Part shown: one piece after another, positions 1 to 7,379 of the stretch | How positions within the stretch are numbered: position 1 is the stretch's first letter | How the letters are laid out: the number at the start of each line of letters is the position of its first letter | From: Pseudomonadota bacterium | GTDB lineage: Bacteria; Pseudomonadota; Gammaproteobacteria; Burkholderiales; Burkholderiaceae_C | Direction of reading: 5' to 3' | NCBI GenBank assembly: GCA_030918015.1 | Contig: JAUPTP010000100.1 | Coordinates: forward strand, 1-7,379 | DNA: 7,379 nucleotides | The notes under the pieces: model-generated | What the model was told of the DNA's origin: nothing | What the model saw: the letters and a program-made list of their open reading frames with translations, nothing else | Database searches by the model: none | Position numbers and translations under genes: made by a program

Positions 1-139
1 GCACGCTCGGCCAGCCCTGCGGCGAGACGATGTGCACCTCGTGGCCGAGCAGATCCAGCTCGTGCGTGGTCATCTTCAGCGTGCGCACCACGCCGTTGAC
101 CTGCGGCTCCCAGGCGTCGGTGACGATGACGATCCTCAT
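1..139 (-). CDS. Glycosyltransferase, GT4-like, N-terminal fragment (partial)
   Basis: Only the first 46 residues are in the window; the gene continues past base 1. The protein begins MRIVIVTDAWEPQVNGVVRT, the first beta strand and glycine-containing loop typical of GT-B fold glycosyltransferases of family GT4. The 'DAWxPQVNGVVRTL' pattern is common in proteins annotated as alpha-mannosyltransferase or MgtA-like. A second Rossmann strand follows at residues 33-39 (HEVHIVS). Family members transfer a sugar from a nucleotide donor to a lipid or glycan acceptor on the cytoplasmic face of the membrane. The ATG shares one base with the lplT stop (TGATG), and an AAGGAG lies 8 nt upstream inside lplT, so the start is well supported and translation is probably coupled. 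Donor and acceptor cannot be told from this fragment. Family assignment is fairly sure; the exact activity is unknown. Confidence 0.82.
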   Translation of the reverse strand, partial: MRIVIVTDAWEPQVNGVVRTLKMTTHELDLLGHEVHIVSPQGWPSV

Positions 140-1329
140 CAGGCGATCTCCTTGTGACGGTGGTGATGCAATGCGATCAGCGCCATCAGCAGCGCGACGC
201 CCAGACCGAAGCCACGGATCAGCGTCTCCAGCGCCAGCGCGTGCGCGGTGAGCGCGGCATAGCCGGCGAGCATCAGCAGCACGCTGGCGTTCTCGTTGAA
301 GTTCTGCACCGCGATCGAGCGTCCGGCACTCAGCAGCGTGGCGCCGCGGTGCTGCAGCAGCGCGTTCATCGGCACGACGAACAGCCCGGCGACCAGCCCG
401 GCGCCGGCCAGCAGCGGCAGCGCCGGCAGCCAGTGGTCGACGTGCGGCATCGGCAGCAGCAGCAGGCCCATCGGCACGCCCAGCCACAGCACCTGCGGCG
501 CACGCTCCAGCGGCACGCAGCGCCCGGCCAGCAGTGCGCCGACCACCACGCCGGTGGCCGACAGGCCCTGCAGCCAGGCGGCCTGCGCCAGCGTCAGGCC
601 GAGGTCTTCCTCGGCCCAGCGCAGCACCAGGAACTGCAGCGTGGCGCCGACGCCCCAGAACAGCGTGGTGGTGGCCAGCGAGACGCGCCCGAGCGGGTCA
701 CGCCACAGCCGTGCGTTGGCCGCAGCGAAGTCGCCGATCTGGCGCCGCAGCGGCGGCGCAGCGGGGTAGCGCGCGCCGCTGTCGGGGATGCCGAGGTTGA
801 GCAGCGCGGCCAGGCCGTAGAGCCCGAGCAGCCCGGCGAAGGCCCATGCCGGCGCCAGCCACGCCAGCAGCGCGCCGCCCAGCACCGTGCCCAGCAGGAT
901 GGCCAGCACGGTGGCCACCTCGATCCAGCCGTTGGCCGCGACCAGTCGGTGCGCAGGCATCAGCTCGGTCACCATGCCGTATTTCGCCGGCGAATACAGC
1001 GCAGCGCCCGCGCCGGCCAGTGCGAAGCTCGGACCCACCGGCGCGCCCAGCGCCATCGCCGCGCAGGCGCCAGCCTTGACCGCGTTGGCCGCGCCCATGA
1101 CCCCGGCCTTGGGCCAGCGGTCGGCCAGCGGTCCGACGAAGGGGGCCAGCAGCACGTAGGCCAGCGTGAAGGCGAGCTTGAGGCCCGGAGCCAGCCAGGC
1201 CGGGGCCCCCTCGGCCTGGAGGCGACCGATGGCCACGAGCAGCAGCGCGTTGTCGGCCAGCCCGGAGATGAACTGGGCCGACATCAGCAGGCGAAAGCCA
1301 CGCAGGGCGACAGGCAGAGGTGGTGACAT
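139..1329 (-). CDS. lplT: Lysophospholipid transporter LplT (MFS)
   Basis: This 396-residue protein is close to the 397 residues of E. coli LplT. LplT is a major-facilitator flippase that moves lysophospholipids, mainly lyso-PE, inward across the inner membrane for reacylation. Visible signatures are AQFISGLADNALL (18-30, with the conserved Asp26-Asn27), SPAKYG (113-118), VPMNALLQHRG (319-329) and SIAVQNFNENASVLL (338-352). The last two match LplT-specific segments rather than generic MFS drug exporters. Hydrophobic segments span the whole length, as expected for about 12 helices. The ATG at 1329 fits the family N-terminus, but no good Shine-Dalgarno is seen; the adjacent GTG at 1332 is an alternative. 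The reading frame stays open far upstream through the dehydrogenase gene, but that extension is meaningless. The C-terminus is unusually His-rich (388-392, HHHRH). The usual acyltransferase partner Aas is neither fused nor next to it in this window. Confidence 0.9.
   Translation of the reverse strand: MSPPLPVALRGFRLLMSAQFISGLADNALLLVAIGRLQAEGAPAWLAPGLKLAFTLAYVLLAPFVGPLADRWPKAGVMGAANAVKAGACAAMALGAPVGPSFALAGAGAALYSPAKYGMVTELMPAHRLVAANGWIEVATVLAILLGTVLGGALLAWLAPAWAFAGLLGLYGLAALLNLGIPDSGARYPAAPPLRRQIGDFAAANARLWRDPLGRVSLATTTLFWGVGATLQFLVLRWAEEDLGLTLAQAAWLQGLSATGVVVGALLAGRCVPLERAPQVLWLGVPMGLLLLPMPHVDHWLPALPLLAGAGLVAGLFVVPMNALLQHRGATLLSAGRSIAVQNFNENASVLLMLAGYAALTAHALALETLIRGFGLGVALLMALIALHHHRHKEIA
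148..153 (-). promoter_or_regulatory. Ribosome binding site of the glycosyltransferase
   Basis: On the minus strand this reads AAGGAG, a near-perfect Shine-Dalgarno sequence 8 nt before the ATG at 139-137. It is embedded in the last codons of lplT (Lys-Glu), so ribosomes finishing lplT can restart directly on the glycosyltransferase. Confidence 0.75.
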
Positions 1330-1364
1330 CACCCGCCCGAGTGTCGGCAGCAGGCATGACGCCG

Positions 1365-1386
1365 CCGTGATCGGGCCGTGACCGGG
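1365..1386. repeat. 11-bp tandem direct repeat in the 62-nt gap before lplT
   Basis: On the plus strand CCGTGATCGGG (1365-1375) is followed immediately by CCGTGACCGGG (1376-1386), with one mismatch in 11 bases. It sits between the dehydrogenase stop (1392) and the lplT start (1329). The spacing is about one helical turn, which would suit side-by-side protein binding, but chance in G+C-rich DNA is also possible. The rest of the gap (1330-1364) shows no recognisable promoter or terminator. Confidence 0.45.
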
Positions 1387-1391
1387 GCGCG

Positions 1392-2537
1392 TCAGCCCGC
1401 CAGCGCGCGCCCGATCAGGATCTTCTGCACGTCGCTGGTGCCCTCGTAGATCTGGCAGACGCGCACGTCGCGGTAGATGCGCTCGACGGGGAAGTCGCTG
1501 ACATAGCCGTAGCCGCCGAAGGTCTGGATCGCCATCGAGCAGACCCGCTCGGCCCGCTCGCTGGCGAAGAGCTTGGCCATCGCCGCCTCCTTCAGGCACG
1601 GGATGCCGGCGTCCTTCATCACGGCGGCGTGCCAGACCAGCTGGCGCGCCGCCTCGATCTGCGTGGCCATCTCGGCCAGGCGGAACTGCACCGCCTGGTG
1701 GGCGAAGATCGGCTGGCCGAAGGCGACGCGCTCGTGGCTGTAGCGCAGCGCCGCCTCGAAGGCCGCGCGCGCCATGCCCACGCTCTGCGCCGCGATGCCG
1801 ATGCGCCCGCCCTCCAGCCCGGAGAGCGCGATCTTCAGCCCCTCGCCCTCGGCGCCGAGGCGGTTCGCGGCCGGCACGCGGCAGCGCTCGAACACGATCT
1901 GCGCGGTGTCGGAGCTGTGCTGGCCCAGCTTGTCCTCGAGCCGCGCCACCGTGTAGCCGGGCGTGGCGGTCGGCACGATGAAGGCGCTGAGCCCCTTCTT
2001 GCCGGCGGCCCGGTCGGTCACCGCCAGCACGATGGCCACGTCGCCGTGCTTGCCGCTGGTGATGAACTGCTTGACGCCGTCGAGCACGTAGGCGTCGCCG
2101 TCGCCATCCTGGACCCGGACGGCGGTGGTCTTCAGGCCGCCGGCCTCCGAGCCTACATGCGGCTCGGTCAGGCAGAAGGCGCCCAGCCAGTCGCCGCGCG
2201 CCAGCGGCCGGAGAAAGCGCTGCTTCTGGTCGGCGTTGCCGAAGGCCAGCAGGATCGAGCAGACCGGGCAGTTGTTGACGCTGATGACGGTGGAGGTGCC
2301 GCCGTCGCCCGCGGCGATCTCCTCCAGGATCACGGCCAGCGCCAGGTGGTCGAGGCCGGCGCCGTCGTGCTCGGTCGGCACCGCCACGCCGAAGCAGCCC
2401 AGCGCGGCCAGGCCCTTGAGCTGCTCGGCCGGGAAGTGGTGCTCCCGGTCCCAGCGGGCCGCGTGCGGCGCGATCTGCTCCTGCACATAGGTGCGGATGG
2501 CGTCCTGGATGGCGCGGTGGTCGTCGGAGAGCAGCAT
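1392..2537 (-). CDS. Acyl-CoA dehydrogenase, short-chain type
   Basis: This 381-residue flavoprotein oxidises an acyl-CoA to the trans-2-enoyl-CoA, passing electrons to electron-transfer flavoprotein; it is cytoplasmic. Signature 1 is CLTEPHVGSEAG (122-133), with Glu131 where Asp is usual. Signature 2 runs from Gln338 to Asp357 (QTFGGYGYVSDFPVERIYRD) and matches fully. The FAD-contacting ERVAFGQPI is at 269-277. The catalytic base is Glu365 in IYEGTSDVQ (363-371), the position used by short- and medium-chain dehydrogenases rather than isovaleryl-CoA dehydrogenase. SVNN at 86-89 also resembles short-chain enzymes, followed by an unusual CPVC. An AAGAGG lies 7 nt before the ATG. It sits 24 nt after the exporter gene and probably shares its transcript. 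With the thiolase it would carry out beta-oxidation of fatty or branched-chain acyl-CoA; chain-length preference cannot be read from sequence. Confidence 0.93.
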   Translation of the reverse strand: MLLSDDHRAIQDAIRTYVQEQIAPHAARWDREHHFPAEQLKGLAALGCFGVAVPTEHDGAGLDHLALAVILEEIAAGDGGTSTVISVNNCPVCSILLAFGNADQKQRFLRPLARGDWLGAFCLTEPHVGSEAGGLKTTAVRVQDGDGDAYVLDGVKQFITSGKHGDVAIVLAVTDRAAGKKGLSAFIVPTATPGYTVARLEDKLGQHSSDTAQIVFERCRVPAANRLGAEGEGLKIALSGLEGGRIGIAAQSVGMARAAFEAALRYSHERVAFGQPIFAHQAVQFRLAEMATQIEAARQLVWHAAVMKDAGIPCLKEAAMAKLFASERAERVCSMAIQTFGGYGYVSDFPVERIYRDVRVCQIYEGTSDVQKILIGRALAG

Positions 2538-2544
2538 GGGTGGG

Positions 2545-2550
2545 CCTCTT
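2545..2550 (-). promoter_or_regulatory. Ribosome binding site of the acyl-CoA dehydrogenase
   Basis: The minus strand reads AAGAGG, 7 nt before the ATG at 2537, inside the 24-nt gap after the exporter stop. It supports this start codon. Confidence 0.65.
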
Positions 2551-2561
2551 TCGGCGTGCCG

Positions 2562-3241
2562 TCAGGGCACGGGCGTCTCGGTGCGGGCCAGCCGCGCGGC
2601 CAGGCCCAGGAAGAGCAGACCGCCCAGGCCCTGCAGCCAGCGGCCGGTCGTGGCGGAGGCGCGCGCGCGCTGCCGGATCTGGCCGGTGAGGCCGACCAGC
2701 ACCGCCAGGAACAGCGCGCTCTGCAGCGTGAACCACGCGCCCAGCGCCAGGAAGCTGAGCGTCTTGTCGGGCGCGCCGGCATCGATGAACTGCGGCAGGA
2801 AGGCGAGGAAGAACAGCGCCACCTTCGGGTTGAGCATGTTCGTCAGCAGCCCCTGGCGGAAGGTCCGGGCCAGCGGGGAGGCCTCATCCCCGGCGCCCGA
2901 CGGCGCCAGGGGCTCGGCGGCCTGCGCCGGCCGCCGCCACGCCGCGCGCAGCATGCCCGCGGCCAGCCAGACCAGATAGGCCGCGCCCAGCCACTTCAGC
3001 ACCGAGAAGGCGGTGGCCGACACCGCCAGCAGCGCCGCCAGCCCGAAGGCCGCCGCCAGCGCATGCACCACGCAGCCCAGGCTGATGCCGGCCGCCCCGG
3101 CCAGTCCGGCACGCGGCCCCGACTGCAGCGTGCGTCCGACCACGAAGACCAGGTCGACGCCCGGCGTGGCGTTGAGCACCAGCACCGACAGCGCGAACAG
3201 CGCCGGATCGTGCAGGCCCAGGCTTGGCATCAGGTCCATCG

Positions 3242-3245
<4 letters not shown>
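2562..3245 (-). CDS. LysE/RhtB-family amino-acid exporter
   Basis: This 227-residue inner-membrane protein belongs to the LysE/RhtB superfamily, whose members export amino acids such as lysine, threonine, homoserine or leucine. Family marks are NATPGVDLVFVVGRTLQSG (25-43; the usual TPGPD reads TPGVD here), the GAAGISLGCVVHALAAAFGL stretch (50-69), and FRQGLLTNMLNPKVALFFLA (129-148). Hydrophobic segments near 14-36, 46-75, 81-100, 138-155, 163-188 and 203-220 fit the usual six-helix layout. A polar, Pro/Ala-rich loop (104-128) separates the halves. The first ATG (3245) overlaps the thiolase stop as ATGA and has GGAG 5 nt upstream, so it is preferred over ATGs at 3239 and 3230. Coupling to thiolase and position before an acyl-CoA dehydrogenase hint at a link with amino-acid or acyl-CoA breakdown, but the substrate is unknown. 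Confidence 0.9.
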
Positions 3246-4444
<1,199 letters not shown>

Positions 4445-4451
4445 GGCGGCG

Positions 4452-4457
4452 CTCCTT
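4452..4457 (-). promoter_or_regulatory. Ribosome binding site of the thiolase
   Basis: The minus strand reads AAGGAG, 7 nt before the thiolase ATG at 4444, filling most of the 19-nt gap after the aceK stop. It fixes the thiolase start. Confidence 0.75.
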
Positions 4458-4463
4458 CGGGAT

Positions 4464-6281
4464 TCACTCGGTGGGGACAGGGGGGGACGGGGGAACGGCG
4501 GGTTCGACCGGACGCCGGCGGTGCAGGAAGCGGCGCTCCGGATCGTAGGGAAAGACATCGTGCACATGGCCGGCGCGGATGCGCGCCTGGTGCGCCTGCC
4601 AGAACGCGGCATCGAGCAGGTCGGCGTGGTGGCGCATGAAGGCCTCGCGCACGCCGGGGTGTCCGAGCAGGAAGGGGCCGAAGGTCTCCGGGAAGACGTC
4701 CTTCGGGCCGACCGAATACCAGATCTCGCCCGACATCTCGTCCTCCTCGTTGCGCGGCACGGGCACGCGGCGGAAGTTGCAGTCGGTGATGTACTCGATC
4801 TCGTCGTAGTCGTAGAAGACGACCTTGTTGTTGCGCACCACGCCGAAGTTCTTCCACAGCATGTCGCCGGGAAAGATGTTGGCCGCCACCAGGTCCTTGA
4901 TCGCCTGGCCGTACTCGATGACCGCATGCTCGAGCTGCTCGGGCGTGGCCTCCTGCAGGTAGATGTTCAGCGGCACCATGCGGCGCTCGATGTAGACATG
5001 CTTCAGGATCACCTCTTCCTGGCCGTCGCCGTCGCGGTCGGAGATCTCGAGCTGGCTGGGCGCCTCGCGGCGGATCTCCTCGATCAGCGCCTCGGAGAAG
5101 CGCGCGCGCGGGAAGGCGACGTTGCTGAACTCCAGCGTGTCGGCCATGCGCCCGACCCGGTCGTGCTGCTTGACCAGCAGGTACTTGCCCTTGACCTGCT
5201 CGCGGGTGGTGTCCTTCTGCGCCGGGAAGCGGTCCTTGATCACCTTGAAGACATAGGGATAGCTGGGCAGGTCGAACACCAGCATCACCATGCCCTTGAT
5301 GCCCGGCGCGATGCGGAAGCGATCGCTCGAGTGGCGCAGGTGGAACTGGAAGTCGCGGTAGAACAGCGTCTTGCCCTGCTTGTGCAGGCCGAGCTGGCTG
5401 TAGAGCTCGCTGCGCGGCTTGCGCGGCATCAGCGCGCGCAGGAACTGCACGAAGGCCGAGGGCACCTCCATGTCGACCATGAAGTCGGCCCGCGCGAAGC
5501 TGAAGAGGCGCTGCAGGTCGTCTTCGCCGAACAGGGCCGCGTCGATGCCCAGCCGGTCCTGCTCGTCCTTGAGGATCGGCAGCGCGAAGGGCAGGTCGTT
5601 GTAGCCGTTGATGATGCGCCCGACCACATAGGCGCCCTTGTTGCGGAAGAACAGCGAGCTCAGCGCCTGGATCTGGAAGTTGGTGCGCAGCCGGTCGGGG
5701 CCGATCGCCGCCTCGGTCTCGGCGTGCACGTCGTCGAGGTCGCGCTCCAGGTCGGCCCATCGGCCCTGCAGGCCGAAGCTGCCGACCAGCTGCGCCAGCG
5801 CCTCGCGCAGCGTCTCGCGGCTCGGGTACCAGGCGCGGAAGCTCGGGCGCACCTGCGGCTCGTCGTTCTCGATGTATTCGGTCGAGACGGCCGGGCGCAC
5901 GAAGATGAAGTCGTTGTGGAAGTAGTCCCGGTGCAGGATCTTGGTCGTGACCGAATTGAAGAAGGTCTCGGCCAGCTCGGGCTGGCGGTGGCCGGTCAGC
6001 AGGCCGATGTAGTGCAGCTTGACCTGCTGCCAGACCGCCATCGGCAGCGCGCCGGCGTGGAAGTCGCGCCGCAGCCGCTCGACCGTTTCCTCGACCCGGC
6101 GCGGGAAGAACGCGAGGCGTTCGCGCTGCGCCTCGTGCTGGCCGTGCCAGTCGCTGCGCTCGAAGCGCGTGCGCGCGTCGGCGCTGGCCTCCCGGAACCG
6201 CTGGTAGTGGCGGTTGAAGCCCTCGAGCATCGCGCAGGCGATGTCGAAGGCGCGGTTGTCGTCGAGCTGCTGCGGAAACAT
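4464..6281 (-). CDS. aceK: Isocitrate dehydrogenase kinase/phosphatase AceK
   Basis: AceK (605 residues here; about 578 in E. coli) phosphorylates isocitrate dehydrogenase to switch it off and dephosphorylates it to switch it on, using one active site. It thereby controls entry into the glyoxylate shunt. The N-terminal regulatory half carries family segments such as [20 protein letters not shown] (107-126). In the kinase-like half are the ATP-binding Lys346 (YVFKVIKD, 343-350), Asp381 in RMADTLEF (378-385; matches E. coli Asp371, needed for phosphatase activity), [12 protein letters not shown] (431-442), catalytic Asp473 and Asn478 in [12 protein letters not shown] (470-481), and the metal-site YDYDEIEY (490-497). 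An acidic DRDGDGQEE (415-423) and a Pro-rich C-terminal tail (591-605) are local additions. GGGAG lies 7 nt before the ATG. Its usual partners aceA and aceB are absent from the window; carbonic anhydrase lies 31 nt upstream. Confidence 0.97.
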   Translation of the reverse strand: MFPQQLDDNRAFDIACAMLEGFNRHYQRFREASADARTRFERSDWHGQHEAQRERLAFFPRRVEETVERLRRDFHAGALPMAVWQQVKLHYIGLLTGHRQPELAETFFNSVTTKILHRDYFHNDFIFVRPAVSTEYIENDEPQVRPSFRAWYPSRETLREALAQLVGSFGLQGRWADLERDLDDVHAETEAAIGPDRLRTNFQIQALSSLFFRNKGAYVVGRIINGYNDLPFALPILKDEQDRLGIDAALFGEDDLQRLFSFARADFMVDMEVPSAFVQFLRALMPRKPRSELYSQLGLHKQGKTLFYRDFQFHLRHSSDRFRIAPGIKGMVMLVFDLPSYPYVFKVIKDRFPAQKDTTREQVKGKYLLVKQHDRVGRMADTLEFSNVAFPRARFSEALIEEIRREAPSQLEISDRDGDGQEEVILKHVYIERRMVPLNIYLQEATPEQLEHAVIEYGQAIKDLVAANIFPGDMLWKNFGVVRNNKVVFYDYDEIEYITDCNFRRVPVPRNEEDEMSGEIWYSVGPKDVFPETFGPFLLGHPGVREAFMRHHADLLDAAFWQAHQARIRAGHVHDVFPYDPERRFLHRRRPVEPAVPPSPPVPTE

Positions 6282-6284
6282 CGG

Positions 6285-6293
6285 CCTTCTCCC
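6285..6293 (-). promoter_or_regulatory. Ribosome binding site of aceK
   Basis: The minus strand reads GGGAGAAGG. GGGAG (6293-6289) is 7 nt from the ATG at 6281; the second block AGAAGG is only 3 nt away. The whole site lies in the 31-nt gap between can and aceK, which holds no terminator-like hairpin. Confidence 0.6.
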
Positions 6294-6312
6294 TTCTCGT
6301 GCGGCGGGGGGA

Positions 6313-6990
6313 TCAGTCGGCGGCCGTCTCGGCCGGGGCGAAGCGCTGTTTCAGCGCCTCCAGCGCCCGCGCATAGGCGGGCTCGATGTCCTGCGGCTTC
6401 GACACCGTGATGCGCAGATCCTCCAGCAGGCCGTTGTGCAGGCCGTAGACCCAGCCGTGGATCACCACCTCCTGGCCGCGCTGCCAGGCATCCTCGACGA
6501 TGGTGGTGCGGCTGACGTTGCGCGCCTGCTCCAGCACGTTGAGCTCGACCAGCGCATCGACCCGACGCTCCGGCGCCAGCCCGTCGAGGAACGCACGGTG
6601 CTGGTTGCGCACGTCCTGCACATGGCGCAGCCAGATGTCGACCAGACCGACGCGCAGGTTGTTGAGCGCCGCCTTGACGCCGCCGCAGTTCGAGTGGCCG
6701 ACGACGATGACATGGGTCACGCGCAGCGCGTCGACCGCGTACTGGATCACCGACAGCGCGTTGAGGTCGCTGGGCACCACCACGTTGGCGATGTTGCGGT
6801 GCACGAAGAGCTCGCCCGGCAGCAGGTCGACCAGCTCGTTGGCCGGCACCCGGCTGTCGGCGCAGCCTATCCACAGGTACTGCGGCGTCTGCTGCTTGAG
6901 CAGCCGCGAGAAGAAGCCCGGCTCGCGGGTCTCGGTGTCGGCCGCCCACTGGCGATTGCGTTCGAAGAGTTCGTTCAGTTCTGTGCTCAT
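6313..6990 (-). CDS. can: Beta-class carbonic anhydrase, Can type
   Basis: This 225-residue cytoplasmic zinc enzyme interconverts CO2 and bicarbonate, supplying bicarbonate for carboxylases. It is colinear with E. coli Can (220 residues). Zinc ligands are Cys43 and Asp45 in [11 protein letters not shown] (40-50), plus His99 and Cys102 in GHSNCGG (98-104); Arg47 completes the Asp-Arg dyad. Other family blocks are [14 protein letters not shown] (58-71), [14 protein letters not shown] (76-89) and [15 protein letters not shown] (175-189). Trp40, Arg65 and Tyr182 match the non-catalytic bicarbonate site of type II beta enzymes, so it is probably inhibited by bicarbonate at lower pH. The ATG at 6990 fits the family N-terminus; an in-frame GTG at 7041 would add 17 residues with no family likeness. 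No clear Shine-Dalgarno precedes either start. It sits 90 nt after sdaA and 31 nt before aceK. Confidence 0.95.
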   Translation of the reverse strand: MSTELNELFERNRQWAADTETREPGFFSRLLKQQTPQYLWIGCADSRVPANELVDLLPGELFVHRNIANVVVPSDLNALSVIQYAVDALRVTHVIVVGHSNCGGVKAALNNLRVGLVDIWLRHVQDVRNQHRAFLDGLAPERRVDALVELNVLEQARNVSRTTIVEDAWQRGQEVVIHGWVYGLHNGLLEDLRITVSKPQDIEPAYARALEALKQRFAPAETAAD

Positions 6991-7021
6991 GGGCAGCGAT
7001 TGTTGCGCGAGGTGGTCTCCG

Positions 7022-7073
7022 CAGGGCTGACCGCCGGGCACGAAACGGGTACAGGACGCGCCGGATCAGCCTG
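7022..7073. repeat. Imperfect inverted repeat between sdaA and can
   Basis: Arms 7022-7037 and 7061-7073 can pair: four bp, a one-base bulge, four bp (CTGA with TCAG), a small internal loop, then CCGG with CCGG, enclosing a 23-nt loop. It begins 8 nt beyond the sdaA stop and ends about 30 nt before the can ATG. No T-run follows it on the minus strand, so it is not a standard intrinsic terminator. It could protect an RNA end or separate the two genes, or be chance. No convincing promoter is seen in the 90-nt gap. Confidence 0.35.
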
Positions 7074-7080
7074 AAGAAGC

Positions 7081-7379
7081 TCAGCACTCGACGATGTTGA
7101 CCGCCAGCCCGCCGCGGGCGGTCTCCTTGTACTTGGTCAGCATGTCGGCGCCGGTCTCGCGCATGGTCTTGATGACCTTGTCCAGGCTGACATGGTGGTG
7201 GCCGTCGCCGCGCAGCGCCATGCGCGCGGCGTTGACCGCCTTGACCGCGGCGATGGCGTTGCGCTCGATGCAGGGGATCTGCACCAGGCCGCCGACGGGG
7301 TCGCAGGTCAGGCCCAGGTGATGCTCCATGCCGATCTCGGCGGCGTTCTCGACCTGCTCGGGTGTTCCGCCCATGACCG
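7081..7379 (-). CDS. sdaA: L-serine dehydratase SdaA, C-terminal part (partial)
   Basis: The last 98 residues and the stop are visible; the gene extends past base 7379. SdaA is a cytoplasmic [4Fe-4S] enzyme that converts L-serine to pyruvate and ammonia. The segment [20 protein letters not shown] and the later [19 protein letters not shown] and [16 protein letters not shown] blocks are diagnostic of the alpha domain. The cysteines in TCDP and IPCIERN are 11 residues apart, and the second is 62 residues from the C-terminal Cys. This equals the Cys385, Cys396 and Cys458 spacing I recall for the type 2 enzyme of Legionella, in which the first two bind the cluster and the terminal Cys reaches into the active site as the labile fourth ligand. 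The terminal Cys is present here, so the end is intact. Its pyruvate output links to central carbon flow. Confidence 0.95.
   Translation of the reverse strand, partial: VMGGTPEQVENAAEIGMEHHLGLTCDPVGGLVQIPCIERNAIAAVKAVNAARMALRGDGHHHVSLDKVIKTMRETGADMLTKYKETARGGLAVNIVEC

Noticed and set aside
154..1326. A 390-codon plus-strand open frame antisense to lplT
   Set aside because: Gln/Arg/His-rich low-complexity translation typical of an antisense frame; the opposite strand encodes a clear 12-helix transporter.
139..2736. An 865-residue minus-strand frame that would fuse a long N-terminal part to LplT
   Set aside because: The upstream portion is the out-of-frame shadow of the dehydrogenase and exporter genes, rich in Arg/Ala/Gly/Pro. 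Only the last 396 residues are real LplT.

Overview
The window is very G+C-rich. Every gene I can support lies on the minus strand, so transcription runs from high to low coordinates. The AceK, Can-type carbonic anhydrase, L-serine dehydratase and LplT sequences all look proteobacterial. Together with the base composition they suggest a betaproteobacterium of the order Burkholderiales (Rubrivivax/Leptothrix/Ideonella-like). The order is inferred from sequence style and was not tested by search.

In transcription order: (1) the last 98 residues of an L-serine dehydratase, sdaA (7379-7081, cut by the window edge); (2) a 90-nt gap with an imperfect hairpin; (3) a beta-class carbonic anhydrase, can (6990-6313); (4) isocitrate dehydrogenase kinase/phosphatase, aceK (6281-4464); (5) an acetyl-CoA acetyltransferase-type thiolase (4444-3242); (6) a LysE/RhtB-family exporter (3245-2562) that overlaps the thiolase by 4 nt; (7) a short-chain-type acyl-CoA dehydrogenase (2537-1392); (8) a 62-nt gap with an 11-bp tandem repeat; (9) a lysophospholipid transporter, lplT (1329-139); (10) the first 46 residues of a GT4-like glycosyltransferase (139-1, cut by the window edge), overlapping lplT by 1 nt.

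The gaps are tiny or negative: 90, 31, 19, -4, 24, 62 and -1 nt. The block from can to the acyl-CoA dehydrogenase is probably one operon, and lplT plus the glycosyltransferase are translationally coupled. The acyl-CoA dehydrogenase and thiolase would make acetyl-CoA from fatty or branched-chain acyl-CoAs. AceK sets the split of isocitrate between the TCA cycle and the glyoxylate shunt, which is what a cell needs when it grows on acetyl-CoA. Carbonic anhydrase supplies or balances bicarbonate for carboxylations. The lplT/glycosyltransferase pair looks like an envelope-lipid module that follows the metabolic block.

No RNA gene, insertion sequence, CRISPR array, phage gene or defence system is visible, and no stretch over 100 bases lacks a gene. 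The window is mostly well-known core metabolism in an interesting arrangement. I found no convincing evidence for an undescribed system. The most useful leads are the gene order around aceK, the exporter inserted between two beta-oxidation enzymes, the lplT-glycosyltransferase coupling, and a few local sequence oddities.
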